Positions 36,055-45,824 of a DNA stretch of 64,000 nt are shown here, one piece after another. Within the stretch, counting starts at the first letter, position 1; each line of letters starts with the position of its first letter. The notes beneath the pieces were generated by a model, which searched no databases, was not told where the DNA came from, and saw only the letters and a program-made list of their open reading frames with translations. Position numbers and translations under genes: made by a program. The DNA is from an uncultured Pelagibacteraceae bacterium (GTDB lineage: Bacteria; Pseudomonadota; Alphaproteobacteria; Pelagibacterales; Pelagibacteraceae). Location of the stretch: NCBI GenBank assembly GCA_902595535.1, contig CACJQI010000002.1, forward strand, positions 1 to 64,000. The letters are read 5' to 3'.

Positions 36055-36531
36055 ATGATAAAAATAACAAAACCTACTCTACAGAAAGCACTAATTGCTG
36101 GTTTTTTCTCTGCATTTACTATTGGGGTATTAACTGTTTTAACTTACAAAAGTACTTTAGGTTATTTTTTAGCAGGATCGTTTGGTTCATCGATGGTTTT
36201 GTTGTTTGGTTTTCCCGAAAGTCCTTTTGCTCAACCAAAAAATGTTTTTTTTGGACACCTGATAACAGCATTGGTAGGTGTTATTTTTGTAAATTATATT
36301 CCTCTTCCTATTTATATTAATATAGCTTTAGCTGTTGGTGCAGGAATCTTTTTTATGATTTTACTAAATGTAGTTCATCCTCCTGCAGGTGGGAATCCTA
36401 TAATGGTAATTATAGGAAGTGCGTCTTACGAATATTTAATAAATCCAATTATTTTTGGATGTATAATAATTTTATTGCTAGCAATATTAGTTAATAAGTT
36501 TCTTCTAAAAAAGAATTATCCTTCTCAATAA
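36055..36531 (+). CDS. HPP-family membrane protein
   Basis: Integral membrane protein of 158 residues with four to five helices. The core LAGSFGSSMVLLFGFPESPFA followed by QPKNVFFGHLITALVGV and VVHPPAGGNPIMVI gives the HPP motif for which the family is named. Some HPP proteins transport nitrite. It directly abuts the IscU-like gene and precedes the formate dehydrogenase gene by 118 bases. Confidence 0.8.
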   Translation: MIKITKPTLQKALIAGFFSAFTIGVLTVLTYKSTLGYFLAGSFGSSMVLLFGFPESPFAQPKNVFFGHLITALVGVIFVNYIPLPIYINIALAVGAGIFFMILLNVVHPPAGGNPIMVIIGSASYEYLINPIIFGCIIILLLAILVNKFLLKKNYPSQ

Positions 36532-36649
36532 ATATTTCTAAGTTTCTTAAATAAAGTAATTATTGAATAATTCTAATTTACATATATATATTTTAGTATG
36601 AAAAATAGGGTAAATAACATTAAGGGTAAAGAAATGAGAGATAAACAAA

Positions 36650-37849
36650 ATGAAAATACTATGTGTCTTATACGACGACCCGAAAAATGGAATGCCCAAA
36701 AGCTATGCTCTGGATAAACTTCCAAAGATAGAAAAATATCCAGATGGAATGACGCTTCCATCTCCTCAAGGTAGAGATTTTAATGAAGGTGAGTTGCTTG
36801 GTTGTGTTTCAGGTGAGTTAGGATTAAGAAAATTTTTGGAGAGTAATGGTCATCAACTGGTAGTTACCTCTGATAAAGACGGTGAAGGATGTACTGCAGA
36901 CAAAGAGTTAGTTGACGCTGATGTAGTAATCTCACAACCATTCTTTCCTTATTACCTTACCAGGGAAAAAATGGAGACGGCACCCAATTTAAAAATGGCA
37001 ATTACTGCTGGAATTGGTTCTGATCATGTAGACTTACAGGCAGCTATGGATCGGAAAGTTGATGTTGTTGAAGTAACTTATTGTAATTCTAGATCAGTTG
37101 CAGAGCACATTGTTATGATGATTGTTTCTATGGTTAGAGATTATCATACACAATACGCAATTGTGAATAATGGTGGTTGGAACATAGCTGATGCTGTTCA
37201 AAGATCTTATGATGTTGAAGGAATGCATATTGGTACTGTTGCAGCTGGTAGAATTGGTTTAGACGCTTTAAGAAAAATGAAACCATTTGATGTACATCTT
37301 CACTACTTTGATAGACATAGATTACCAGAGAGTGTTGAAAAAGAACTAAATTTAACTTTTCATGACTCTGTAGAATCTATGGTTAAAGTGTGTGATGTAG
37401 TAACAATAAATTGTCCTTTGCACCCTGAGACTGAACACCTATTTGATGAAGCAATGATAAATAAAATGAAAAAAGGTGCTTATATAGTTAATACTGCTAG
37501 AGGTAAAATTTGTGACAAAGATGCAATCGCTTCAGCACTTAAATCTGGTCAGTTAAGTGGTTATGCTGGAGATGTATGGTTTCCACAGCCAGCTCCTAAT
37601 GATCATCCTTGGAGATCAATGCCTCATCATGGTATGACACCTCATACATCAGGGACATCATTATCGGCTCAAACTAGATATGCTGATGGTGTAAGAGAAA
37701 TATTAGAGTGCTTTTTTGACAACAAAGAAATTAGAAATCAATATCTTATTGTTAAAGACGGAGAACTTGCGGGAATGGGTGCTCATTCGTATAGCAAAGG
37801 CACTGCAACTGATGGATCTGAAGAAGCAGCAAAATATCAAAAAAAATAA
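36650..37849 (+). CDS. fdh: NAD-dependent formate dehydrogenase (2-hydroxyacid dehydrogenase family)
   Basis: Oxidises formate to CO2 with NAD, without metal. At 399 residues it matches the Pseudomonas/Candida enzyme family. Features are the NAD site GMHIGTVAAGRIGLDALR, NTARGKICD with the catalytic Arg, and MTPHTSGTSLSAQTRYADG with the catalytic His; the C-terminus GMGAHSYSKGTATDGSEEA is also distinctive. The canonical Rossmann GxGxxG is here TVAAGRIG, as in this family. An intrinsic terminator follows, so it is a separate unit from fdhD and fds genes. Confidence 0.93.
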   Translation: MKILCVLYDDPKNGMPKSYALDKLPKIEKYPDGMTLPSPQGRDFNEGELLGCVSGELGLRKFLESNGHQLVVTSDKDGEGCTADKELVDADVVISQPFFPYYLTREKMETAPNLKMAITAGIGSDHVDLQAAMDRKVDVVEVTYCNSRSVAEHIVMMIVSMVRDYHTQYAIVNNGGWNIADAVQRSYDVEGMHIGTVAAGRIGLDALRKMKPFDVHLHYFDRHRLPESVEKELNLTFHDSVESMVKVCDVVTINCPLHPETEHLFDEAMINKMKKGAYIVNTARGKICDKDAIASALKSGQLSGYAGDVWFPQPAPNDHPWRSMPHHGMTPHTSGTSLSAQTRYADGVREILECFFDNKEIRNQYLIVKDGELAGMGAHSYSKGTATDGSEEAAKYQKK

Positions 37850-37863
37850 TTTAAATAAAAAAA

Positions 37864-37896
37864 AGCGATTTATAACTAATATAAATCGCTTTTTTT
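37864..37896 (+). terminator. Intrinsic terminator after fdh
   Basis: AGCGATTTAT at 37864-37873 pairs perfectly with ATAAATCGCT at 37881-37890 across a 7-base loop, followed by a run of seven T. It lies 15 bases after the formate dehydrogenase stop. Confidence 0.85.
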
Positions 37897-37969
37897 AATG
37901 AGATTAGATTATCAAAATAAAACTAATTTTCATTCTTTCATATTTTGTAAGTTAAAATATACTGAATGA

Positions 37970-38815
37970 ATGAGTTCTAAATTTACGGTCTTTAAGTATA
38001 AATCAAATAAATTAAATGATTTTGAAGATCATATATCTATCGAAGAACCTCTAGAAATAATACTTAAATATAAAGATAAAGATGATTCATGGATTGAAAA
38101 AACTATTTCAATTACAATGCGAACACCAGGTGATGATGAGGATCTAGTAAGAGGATTTCTTTTCAATGAAAAAGTTATAGATAAATTAGATTATATCGAA
38201 AAAATTGAAAGTGTTGGAGAAACTTCAGAACAATACGGTTTACAAAATAAAATCATAGTTACAATTAATAATTCAGAAAACATAGATATTGATAAAATAA
38301 AAAGAAATTTTTTGACTAATTCATCTTGTGGAGTTTGTGGCAAAAGTTCTTTAGATGTCTTAGACATAATCAAAAAAGATAAAATTTTTAAATTCGAACC
38401 AAAAATTCCTAAAGAGGTTTTAATGAAATCACCTAAAAATCTTAGACAAAATCAATCAGAATTTTCAAAAACTGGAGGCATTCATGCAAGTGGTTTGTTT
38501 TCATCACAAGGAGATATTATAGCTATCAAAGAGGATGTTGGTCGACATAACGCTCTAGACAAATTAATTGGATATGCTTTAAGTAAAAAATTACTTGATA
38601 ATAAATGTCAATTTTTAACTTGCTCTGGTAGACTCAATTTTGACTTGGTCCAAAAAGCTCTTATGGCCAATATTGGTATTTTAATTGGTGTGGGTGCGCC
38701 AACCAGCCTCGCTATAGATTTAGCTAATAAGTTTGACATGACATTGGTTGGTTTTGTAAAAGAGGATAGTTTTAATATTTATAGTAATAGGGAAAGAATT
38801 ATAATAAATACTTGA
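37970..38815 (+). CDS. fdhD: Formate dehydrogenase accessory sulfurtransferase FdhD
   Basis: Transfers sulfur from the IscS persulfide to the molybdenum cofactor of formate dehydrogenase. The protein has 281 residues with the active CxxC loop SSCGVCGKSS (Cys120 and Cys123) and family motifs MRTPGDDEDLVRGFLF, TGGIHASGLF, EDVGRHNALDKLIG and GVGAPTSLAIDLA. It directly precedes the molybdenum formate dehydrogenase genes on the same strand. Confidence 0.95.
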   Translation: MSSKFTVFKYKSNKLNDFEDHISIEEPLEIILKYKDKDDSWIEKTISITMRTPGDDEDLVRGFLFNEKVIDKLDYIEKIESVGETSEQYGLQNKIIVTINNSENIDIDKIKRNFLTNSSCGVCGKSSLDVLDIIKKDKIFKFEPKIPKEVLMKSPKNLRQNQSEFSKTGGIHASGLFSSQGDIIAIKEDVGRHNALDKLIGYALSKKLLDNKCQFLTCSGRLNFDLVQKALMANIGILIGVGAPTSLAIDLANKFDMTLVGFVKEDSFNIYSNRERIIINT

Positions 38816-38841
38816 ACTATTAAAAAAGGGTAAAGGGTAAA

Positions 38842-40497
38842 TTGTCAAAAAATATAAGTAATCTCTCTGGTAGAATTGGACTTAAAGACAATCTGTTTAA
38901 ACAGATTTCTGAAAATACGTTAAGTAAATCTCCAAAAGACATAAATGAGATTGCAAAAGAAAATAATTTGGGTGTTTCAACAATTCATGGAGCAGAGTCT
39001 TTTTATGAGTTTTTAAGGCCTTCTCACCGAGAAAAAAAAGCATTTGTTTGTAATGGAAGTGCATGTATGTGTGCGGGAACTCAAGAAAAACTAAAAGATA
39101 CTTTAAAAGAAAAACTAGGGAACGATAAAGTTGGTGAAATGTTTTGTCTTGGTCATTGTTATGAAAATAATGCATTTCACTATGATGGTGAAAATTATGC
39201 AGGAAAAGATATAGAAAAAATTGATCAAATTTTAAAAGGTGAAGATATCAAACAAGAAAAGTTTTTTTCAAAAAGTTTTGCTACTACAAGTTTTTTAATG
39301 GATGATAAACTTTCATCGACAGATCAATTTAAAGATCAACTTAGTAAATTTTTAAAAACTGATAAAAAAGAAATCATTAAATCATTATTAGACTCTAACT
39401 TAACTGGTAGAGGTGGTGCAGGTTTTCCCACAGGAATGAAATGGGATTTCTGTAGCAAAGCAAAAGGTGATAAAAAATATGTTCTTTGCAATGCTGATGA
39501 GGGTGACTCAGGAGCATTTTCAGATAGATATCTATTAGAAGACCAACCTCTAAAAGTTATCTTTGGAATGGTAATTTGTGGTCTAGTAATTGGAAGTGAT
39601 GAAGGTGTTTTGTATATAAGAGGTGAGTATCCAAAATCTATTGAGGCAATTAATGGTAGCATCAATGAACTAAAAAAATTAAATCTTTTAGGTGAAAATA
39701 TTCTAGGAACAGATTTTTCATTTGATCTTGGTATTTGCATTGGTCAGGGCGCTTATATTTGTGGTGAAGAAACAGCTTTGATTGCATCTATTGAGGGAAG
39801 GCGAGCAGAAGTAGATGTTAGACCTCCTTTTCCTGTCACAGAAGGCTTGTATAAAAAACCAACTGTCGTAAATAATGTAGAAACTTTAGCTGCTGCAACT
39901 GGTATTTTAATAAATGGTTCTGAAAAATTTTCAGCTATAGGAAATAAAAAATCTGCAGGAACAAAATTAGTGTGTCTTGATAGTTTTTTTAATAATCCTG
40001 GTGTCTACGAAATTGATATGGGAACATCTATGAAAAAAATATTTGAAGAAATTGGTGGTGGATATAAAGAAGCTGTCAAAGCATTTCAAATAGGAGGTCC
40101 ATTAGGCGGTGTTGTGCCTTTAGCTGAGATTGATAATTTAAATTTAGATTTTCAAGAATTTACTGCAAAAGGATTTATGCTAGGACATGCAAGTGTAGTA
40201 AGTATTCCAAAAGATTTTTCAATGTCAGAATATATTCATCATCTATTTGAATTTTCTGCTGAAGAATCGTGTGGAAAATGTTTTCCTGGAAGACTAGGAT
40301 CATACAGGGGTAAAGAAATGTTTGACCAAGCAAAGAAAAAAACAGCTAAAATTCCCCTTAAATTGCTTAATGAATTACTAGTTACGATGCAAAAAGGATG
40401 TTTATGTGCTCTTTGTGGAGCAATCCCTACTCCAATAATGAATATACTTAAGTACTTTGGAGATGAAATGAAAAATGATATGGTTAAGGATAATTAA
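38842..40497 (+). CDS. fdsB: NAD-linked formate dehydrogenase beta subunit, FdsG-FdsB fusion
   Basis: Diaphorase part of a molybdenum formate dehydrogenase, 551 residues. Residues 1 to about 135 are a NuoE-like thioredoxin domain with [2Fe-2S] cysteines in FVCNGSACMCAG and MFCLGHCYE. The rest is NuoF-like: the FMN/NADH part with LTGRGGAGFPTGMKWDFC and CNADEGDSGAF, then ICGEETALIASIEGRRA and PTVVNNVETLAA, and the [4Fe-4S] site SCGKCFPGR with CLCALCG near the end. In Cupriavidus these parts are separate (FdsG, FdsB). The start is TTG; it overlaps the alpha-subunit start by one base. Confidence 0.9.
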   Translation: MSKNISNLSGRIGLKDNLFKQISENTLSKSPKDINEIAKENNLGVSTIHGAESFYEFLRPSHREKKAFVCNGSACMCAGTQEKLKDTLKEKLGNDKVGEMFCLGHCYENNAFHYDGENYAGKDIEKIDQILKGEDIKQEKFFSKSFATTSFLMDDKLSSTDQFKDQLSKFLKTDKKEIIKSLLDSNLTGRGGAGFPTGMKWDFCSKAKGDKKYVLCNADEGDSGAFSDRYLLEDQPLKVIFGMVICGLVIGSDEGVLYIRGEYPKSIEAINGSINELKKLNLLGENILGTDFSFDLGICIGQGAYICGEETALIASIEGRRAEVDVRPPFPVTEGLYKKPTVVNNVETLAAATGILINGSEKFSAIGNKKSAGTKLVCLDSFFNNPGVYEIDMGTSMKKIFEEIGGGYKEAVKAFQIGGPLGGVVPLAEIDNLNLDFQEFTAKGFMLGHASVVSIPKDFSMSEYIHHLFEFSAEESCGKCFPGRLGSYRGKEMFDQAKKKTAKIPLKLLNELLVTMQKGCLCALCGAIPTPIMNILKYFGDEMKNDMVKDN

Positions 40498-43265
40498 TGA
40501 GTTCTGAAAAAAGAAAAATAGCTTATATAGACGGAAAACCATATGAAATTGGCGCTAATCATACGTCAATTCTAAAGTTTGTTAAAAGTTATGTTGGCGA
40601 AAAAAAAGTTCCAACATTATGTGATGATCCTAATTTAGCTCCCTACGGTGCTTGTAGAGTTTGTTCTGTTGAGGTTGCTCTTGAAAAAGATGGCCCAACA
40701 AGAGTCGTTGCTTCTTGCCATACACCCGTTGCTGAAAATCAACATATCTTCACATCGAATGAGTCATTAAAAGATCTTAGAAAAAATATTGTAGAATTGG
40801 TTTTAACAGACCATCCTATGGAGTGCGATAGTTGTGAAGTAAATAATAATTGTGAACTTCAAACTGTTGCTAATGATCTTGGTATCTCTGATCATAGATA
40901 CAATAGCCCTAAACAACATAAAGGAATTCCAAGAGATACTTCTCATGACTATATGAGAATGAATTTAGATAACTGCATTAATTGTGGAAGATGTGTCAGA
41001 GCATGTGATGAAATTCAAGGATCATTTGTTTTAACCATGAGTGGAAGAGGTTTCGAGTCTAGAATTACAACAGACAATGATATGATGTTTGGAGACTCAT
41101 CTTGTGTTTCATGTGGAGCATGTGCTCATACATGTCCTACTGATGCTATTTCGGATGTTTTCCAATCTAAATCTGCAGCAGTAGATAAAAAAGTTAGAAC
41201 TACATGTTCTTATTGTGGAGTTGGTTGTAACTTAGAAGCATCAATTAAAGATGAAAAAGTAGTTGCAATTGATACACCAAAAGAAACTGAAGTTAATGCA
41301 GGACACACTTGTATTAAAGGAAGGTATGCATTTAGTTTTTATGAACATCCTGACAGATTAAAAATGCCATTAATTAAACGAAACGGAAAATTTGAAGAAG
41401 CATCATGGGATGAAGCTTATGATTTTATTAAAAAAGAAATGAATAGAATTATTGATAACAATGGTCCTGACGCATTTGCTGGAATATCATCTGCAAGATG
41501 TACTAATGAAGAAAACTATGTATTTCAAAAAATGATTAGAGCTACTGTTGGAACAAACAGTGTTGATTGTTGCGCTAGAATTTGTCACTCGCCAACTGCA
41601 TGGGGAATGCAACAAACTTTTGGAACAGGTGCAGCAACTAATTCTACAGAAGATATTTATCATGCTGATTGTTTTATAGTTATTGGCGCAAACCCAACTA
41701 ATGCTCATCCAGTTACTGGTGCAAAAATTAAGCAGCAAGTAATGAAGGGTAAAAAGTTAATTGTTCTAGATCCAGTTACTACTGATTTAGCTAAACTTGC
41801 AGATTACCACATTAAACTAAGACCAGGAACAAACGTTGCTGTTTTAAATATGATGTTGCACTTCATTGTTAAGTCAAAATTATATAATGCTGATTTTGTA
41901 AGAGATAGAACTGAAGGATTTGATAATTTTCTTAAAGAAATAGAAAGACAAGATGTTGATCATTTAGCTAGAGTTGCTGGTGTTGATAAACAATTAGTTA
42001 AAGAGGCAGCAATTACATATGCAACAGCAAGAAATTCAATGGAATTCCATGGACTTGGGGTTACTGAGCAAGAACAAGGTTCAAAAACAGTAATGTTAAT
42101 TGCTGATCTTGCAATGATTACAGGAAATATTGGTAGAAAGGGTGTTGGTGTAAATCCACTTAGAGGACAAAATAATGTTCAGGGTGCAGCAGATATGGGG
42201 TGTCAGCCTCATCAAGGAGCAGGTTACTTTGAAGTTGCAGATGAAAAAAATCAAAAATTTTATACTGAAAAATATGGTGTAACACACCCAACAAAACCAG
42301 GTTTGAAAATCCCTCAGATGTTTGAAGCTGCAATTGATAAAGAACTAAAAGGATTATGGATTATTGGAGAAGATATTGTACAAACTGATCCAAATAGTGC
42401 ACATGTTATTGAAGCAATGAACTCATTAGAACTTTTGGTTGTTCAAGAAATATTTATGAGTGAAACAGCAAAACTTGCAACTGTTGTACTTCCAGGGACA
42501 ACCTTCTTAGAAAAAGATGGAACTTTTACAAATACTGAAAGAAGAATACAAAGAGTAAATAGAGCTGTGCCACCTTTACCTGGAACAAAACCAGACGGAG
42601 TAATCGTAACTGACATGATGCAAAAACTTGGTTTTGATCAACCAACATATGATGCTGACCAAGTATTAAAAGAAATTGCTGACGTTGTTCCATTTTTCAA
42701 AGGTGTTACCAGAGAAAGACTTGGAAAACTTGGTCTACAATGGCCAGTAAAAGAAGATGGAACAGATACACAAATTTTACATACTGAAACATTTAAGCTA
42801 GGAAAAGGAAGACTTAAAAATTTCGATTGGAAAGAGTCAGCAGAAATTGAGACTAATAAAAAAGATTATCCATTAATTTTAACAACGAGCAGAGTTCTAC
42901 AACATTATAATGCAGCCACCATGACTAGAAGAACAAAAAATATAAATATAGTTGATGAAGATGTTCTTCTTATTCATCCAAACGACGCGGCTCATAGAGA
43001 TCTTAATACAGGTGATATTGGAAGACTATACTCTGGAAGAGGTGAAGTAGCTTTAAAAGTTGAAGTAACTGATAAAGTTAAAGAAGGAATTGTATTTACA
43101 ACTTTTCATTTTCCAGAACATATGGTTAATATGGTTACAGGTCATGGTAAAGACGAAGAAACTATGTGTGCTGAATACAAAGTATCTTCAGTAGAGGTTC
43201 AAAAAATTTCTAATCAGTTTAAAACGGAAGTAAAACCTAAAGAAAATCAAGCTGAAGTAGTTTAA
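40497..43265 (+). CDS. fdsA: Molybdenum formate dehydrogenase alpha subunit
   Basis: Catalytic subunit of 922 residues. The N-terminus is NuoG-like, with a [2Fe-2S] site (TLCDDPNLAPYGACRVCSVE) and [4Fe-4S] sites including MECDSCEVNNNCEL, NCINCGRCVRACDE and SCVSCGACAHTCP. The molybdopterin domain begins at TCSYCGVGCNLEAS, with the Mo ligand Cys363 in CARICHSPTAWG (cysteine, not selenocysteine). Motifs of the bis-MGD fold (HCHHP-type VNPLRGQNNVQGAADMG) are clear. Works with the fused FdsGB subunit to yield NADH from formate in the cytosol. A separate fdsC or fdsD was not seen. Confidence 0.93.
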   Translation: MSSEKRKIAYIDGKPYEIGANHTSILKFVKSYVGEKKVPTLCDDPNLAPYGACRVCSVEVALEKDGPTRVVASCHTPVAENQHIFTSNESLKDLRKNIVELVLTDHPMECDSCEVNNNCELQTVANDLGISDHRYNSPKQHKGIPRDTSHDYMRMNLDNCINCGRCVRACDEIQGSFVLTMSGRGFESRITTDNDMMFGDSSCVSCGACAHTCPTDAISDVFQSKSAAVDKKVRTTCSYCGVGCNLEASIKDEKVVAIDTPKETEVNAGHTCIKGRYAFSFYEHPDRLKMPLIKRNGKFEEASWDEAYDFIKKEMNRIIDNNGPDAFAGISSARCTNEENYVFQKMIRATVGTNSVDCCARICHSPTAWGMQQTFGTGAATNSTEDIYHADCFIVIGANPTNAHPVTGAKIKQQVMKGKKLIVLDPVTTDLAKLADYHIKLRPGTNVAVLNMMLHFIVKSKLYNADFVRDRTEGFDNFLKEIERQDVDHLARVAGVDKQLVKEAAITYATARNSMEFHGLGVTEQEQGSKTVMLIADLAMITGNIGRKGVGVNPLRGQNNVQGAADMGCQPHQGAGYFEVADEKNQKFYTEKYGVTHPTKPGLKIPQMFEAAIDKELKGLWIIGEDIVQTDPNSAHVIEAMNSLELLVVQEIFMSETAKLATVVLPGTTFLEKDGTFTNTERRIQRVNRAVPPLPGTKPDGVIVTDMMQKLGFDQPTYDADQVLKEIADVVPFFKGVTRERLGKLGLQWPVKEDGTDTQILHTETFKLGKGRLKNFDWKESAEIETNKKDYPLILTTSRVLQHYNAATMTRRTKNINIVDEDVLLIHPNDAAHRDLNTGDIGRLYSGRGEVALKVEVTDKVKEGIVFTTFHFPEHMVNMVTGHGKDEETMCAEYKVSSVEVQKISNQFKTEVKPKENQAEVV

Positions 43266-43270
43266 TTTAA

Positions 43271-44716
43271 ATGACCATTGGTTGGCATTTTGATAACACC
43301 TATTCAAAACTTTCTGATAATTTTAAAGAAGTAATCAAACCAACGCCAGTAAAAGATCCTGAATTAATAATATTAAATGAAAAACTTGCTGAAGAGCTAA
43401 ATTTAGATTTTTCTAAAATATCAAAAGAAGAATTGGCGAAAATTTTTTCAGGTAATGTTTTACCTGAAGGAAGTTCTACAATTGCCCAAGCTTATGCAGG
43501 TCATCAGTTTGGTCATTTTACTATGTTGGGAGATGGAAGAGCTGTCCTATTAGGTGAGCATTTGGTCAATAAAAACAAGCGTTTTGATATCCAATTTAAA
43601 GGGTCAGGAAAAACATCATTTTCTAGAAGTGGTGACGGACGTGCAGTATTAGGACCAATGCTTAGAGAGTATATTATTAGTGAGGCTATACATGCATTAA
43701 ATATTCCAACTACAAGAAGTTTAGCTGTAATTAGCACTGGAGAAAAAGTTGTTAGAGAAAATTTATTACCTGGAGCAATTTTAACACGTGTAGCATCTAG
43801 CCATATTCGTGTTGGAACTTTTCAATATATCGCTGCTAAACAAAATATAGATGATTTAAACACTCTAGTTAATTATACAATTGATAGACACTATCCAGAA
43901 ATTCAAACATCTAATAATAAAGCACTAGACTTATTAAATCTTGTAATGGAGAAACAATGTCAACTAGTTGTTAACTGGATGCGGGTAGGTTTTATTCATG
44001 GTGTAATGAATACAGATAATATGGCCATCTCAGGAGAAACTATTGATTATGGTCCTTGTGCATTTATGGATTATTATGATCCAAAAACAGTATTTAGTTC
44101 AATTGATAGATTTGGAAGATATTCATTTTCAAACCAACCACCAATAACTAAATGGAATTTAGCTAGATTTGCTGAGTGCCTCATACCACTAATCGATAAA
44201 GATGAAGATGAGGCAATTAAAATAGCAAGTGAAAGTATTAATAATTTTCAAAATATATATGAAGAAAAATGGTTAAACATGATGAGAGACAAACTTGGTT
44301 TTTTTGGAGAAGATAAAAATGATAAAAAAATTATTGAGGATTTGCTTAATTGGATGGAGCAAAATAAAGCAGACTATACAAATACTTTTTGTTACTTAAT
44401 GAACAAAAAATCTATTGGTAATGAAATTTATAAAGATCAAGAATTTTTAACTTGGATTAAAAATTGGAAAAATAGAGTTTTAATTAATAACGGTTCTATC
44501 GAAAAATCTTTAAAACTAATGAAAAATTCTAATCCAATTGTAATTCCAAGAAATCATAAAGTTGAAGAAGCATTATTAGCTGCTAATGAAAATAATTTAG
44601 ATAATTTCAATAAGTTACTGTCTGTTTTGGAAAACCCGTACGATAATTTAAAAAATATTGATGAATTCCAATCTCCATCCTCAAATAATAATTATCAAAC
44701 TTATTGTGGGACTTAA
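43271..44716 (+). CDS. selO: Protein adenylyltransferase SelO (YdiU family)
   Basis: Pseudokinase that transfers AMP to Ser, Thr or Tyr of proteins, involved in redox stress in other bacteria. At 481 residues the length is normal. The sequence has AQAYAGHQFGHFTMLGDGRA, QFKGSGKTSFSRSGDGRAVL, LREYIISEAIHALNIPTTR, GFIHGVMNTDNMAISGETID with the active-site Asp and Asn, and IDYGPCAFMDYYDP. It starts five bases after fdsA and may be cotranscribed. The C-terminal selenocysteine known from eukaryotes is not present; the end is a cysteine followed by Gly-Thr. Confidence 0.95.
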   Translation: MTIGWHFDNTYSKLSDNFKEVIKPTPVKDPELIILNEKLAEELNLDFSKISKEELAKIFSGNVLPEGSSTIAQAYAGHQFGHFTMLGDGRAVLLGEHLVNKNKRFDIQFKGSGKTSFSRSGDGRAVLGPMLREYIISEAIHALNIPTTRSLAVISTGEKVVRENLLPGAILTRVASSHIRVGTFQYIAAKQNIDDLNTLVNYTIDRHYPEIQTSNNKALDLLNLVMEKQCQLVVNWMRVGFIHGVMNTDNMAISGETIDYGPCAFMDYYDPKTVFSSIDRFGRYSFSNQPPITKWNLARFAECLIPLIDKDEDEAIKIASESINNFQNIYEEKWLNMMRDKLGFFGEDKNDKKIIEDLLNWMEQNKADYTNTFCYLMNKKSIGNEIYKDQEFLTWIKNWKNRVLINNGSIEKSLKLMKNSNPIVIPRNHKVEEALLAANENNLDNFNKLLSVLENPYDNLKNIDEFQSPSSNNNYQTYCGT

Positions 44717-44718
44717 TT

Positions 44719-45822
44719 CTATAAAACGTAAGGTTCAGGTCTAGCACTTTTGCCAAGTACTCTTTCAACTGAAAAATCACTTATATCAATCGTTTGATAT
44801 GAGCCTGTAGTAATTAATTCTGTTAAGGCTCTTCCAATTCCAGGTGCTTGCATTAAACCTCTTCCTGTAAAACCTGAAGCCATATATACATTTTCATATT
44901 TAGGATGTTTGCCAACAACCGCATTATTATCCAGTTTATTACAATCATAATAGCCTGCCCAACCACCAGTTAATTTTAATTCTTCAAATGCTGGTATTCT
45001 TTTAGCTAATGCGGGCCAAACTAATTCCTCAAAATCATTCCAAGCTGGTTCTAAATCTTCTGCATCAAATACAGAATGTGGAGAACCTGCAAGATACTCA
45101 CCACCTTCTGGTCTCCAATAAACTCCGGTAGTTAAATCACCAGTTAATGGCATTTCTTTTATATATTTTGGACACTTAACTCTAAAAACTGTGTGTTTTT
45201 GAGGTACTACAGGAATGTCATCTAGCAACTTTTTAGTCCAGCACCCTGCAGCAGAAATTATAGTTTTAGCTTTAATTTCTGAGATACTTTTTACTTCTCC
45301 TTTAATAAATTCTGCTCCTAATTCAATAGCTTTACTTTTTAACGCTCCATGAAACATGAATGGATCAATCCACCCTTCACTTTGGTTGTCTGTATAAGTG
45401 GCTGTCTCAATTCCATCATTGTTAATGTAGGGAAAAACATTTGATAACTCAGAACCCTTAATATTTTTTGTGCCTGCATCGCATTCTTTATGATTTTCAA
45501 GAGCTCTATATTGTTCTTCTGCATGCTCAGGGCCAAACATTAATAAATAGCCATTAGTAACCATACTAGCAGTAGGATTAGGATTTTTTTCTGTTTTTAA
45601 AACTTCAGGAATATTAAAGATAAACTCTCTAGCAAATTTACCTAAAAGAATATTTTCTTTTTGAAAAAACTGTCTTCTAAATCCACCTAAAGATAAAGGG
45701 AATGAAGCGGTTTTATATGTAGGATCTCTTTCAATTACTTTAACTTTTCTTCCTTCTTTTGATAAAAAGTAAGCAGTAGCTGTTCCAATTATTCCACCAC
45801 CGATAATTACTACATCATCCAT
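44719..45822 (-). CDS. FAD-dependent DAO-family oxidoreductase
   Basis: Flavin amine oxidase of 367 residues with the dinucleotide fold VVIIGGGIIGTATAYFLSKE followed by an acidic end (ERDP), the ATP-type GGFRRQFF and the C-terminal TGRGLMQAPGIGRALTEL. This resembles sarcosine, dimethylglycine or glycine oxidases/dehydrogenases. I use the ATG at 45822; an upstream start would overlap tspO. The substrate is not fixed by the sequence. If it is sarcosine, it would link creatinase to glycine. Convergent with selO. Confidence 0.8.
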   Translation of the reverse strand: MDDVVIIGGGIIGTATAYFLSKEGRKVKVIERDPTYKTASFPLSLGGFRRQFFQKENILLGKFAREFIFNIPEVLKTEKNPNPTASMVTNGYLLMFGPEHAEEQYRALENHKECDAGTKNIKGSELSNVFPYINNDGIETATYTDNQSEGWIDPFMFHGALKSKAIELGAEFIKGEVKSISEIKAKTIISAAGCWTKKLLDDIPVVPQKHTVFRVKCPKYIKEMPLTGDLTTGVYWRPEGGEYLAGSPHSVFDAEDLEPAWNDFEELVWPALAKRIPAFEELKLTGGWAGYYDCNKLDNNAVVGKHPKYENVYMASGFTGRGLMQAPGIGRALTELITTGSYQTIDISDFSVERVLGKSARPEPYVL

Positions 45823-45824
45823 AT

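Noticed and set aside
36598-36717. Short open frame at ATG 36598 overlapping the fdh start
   Set aside because: It is out of frame with fdh, about 40 codons long and without a family; likely chance. It was not listed as a gene.
39336-39740. Minus-strand open frame of 134 codons inside the FdsGB gene
   Set aside because: Antisense to a strongly conserved NuoF-like domain, no family match and no context.
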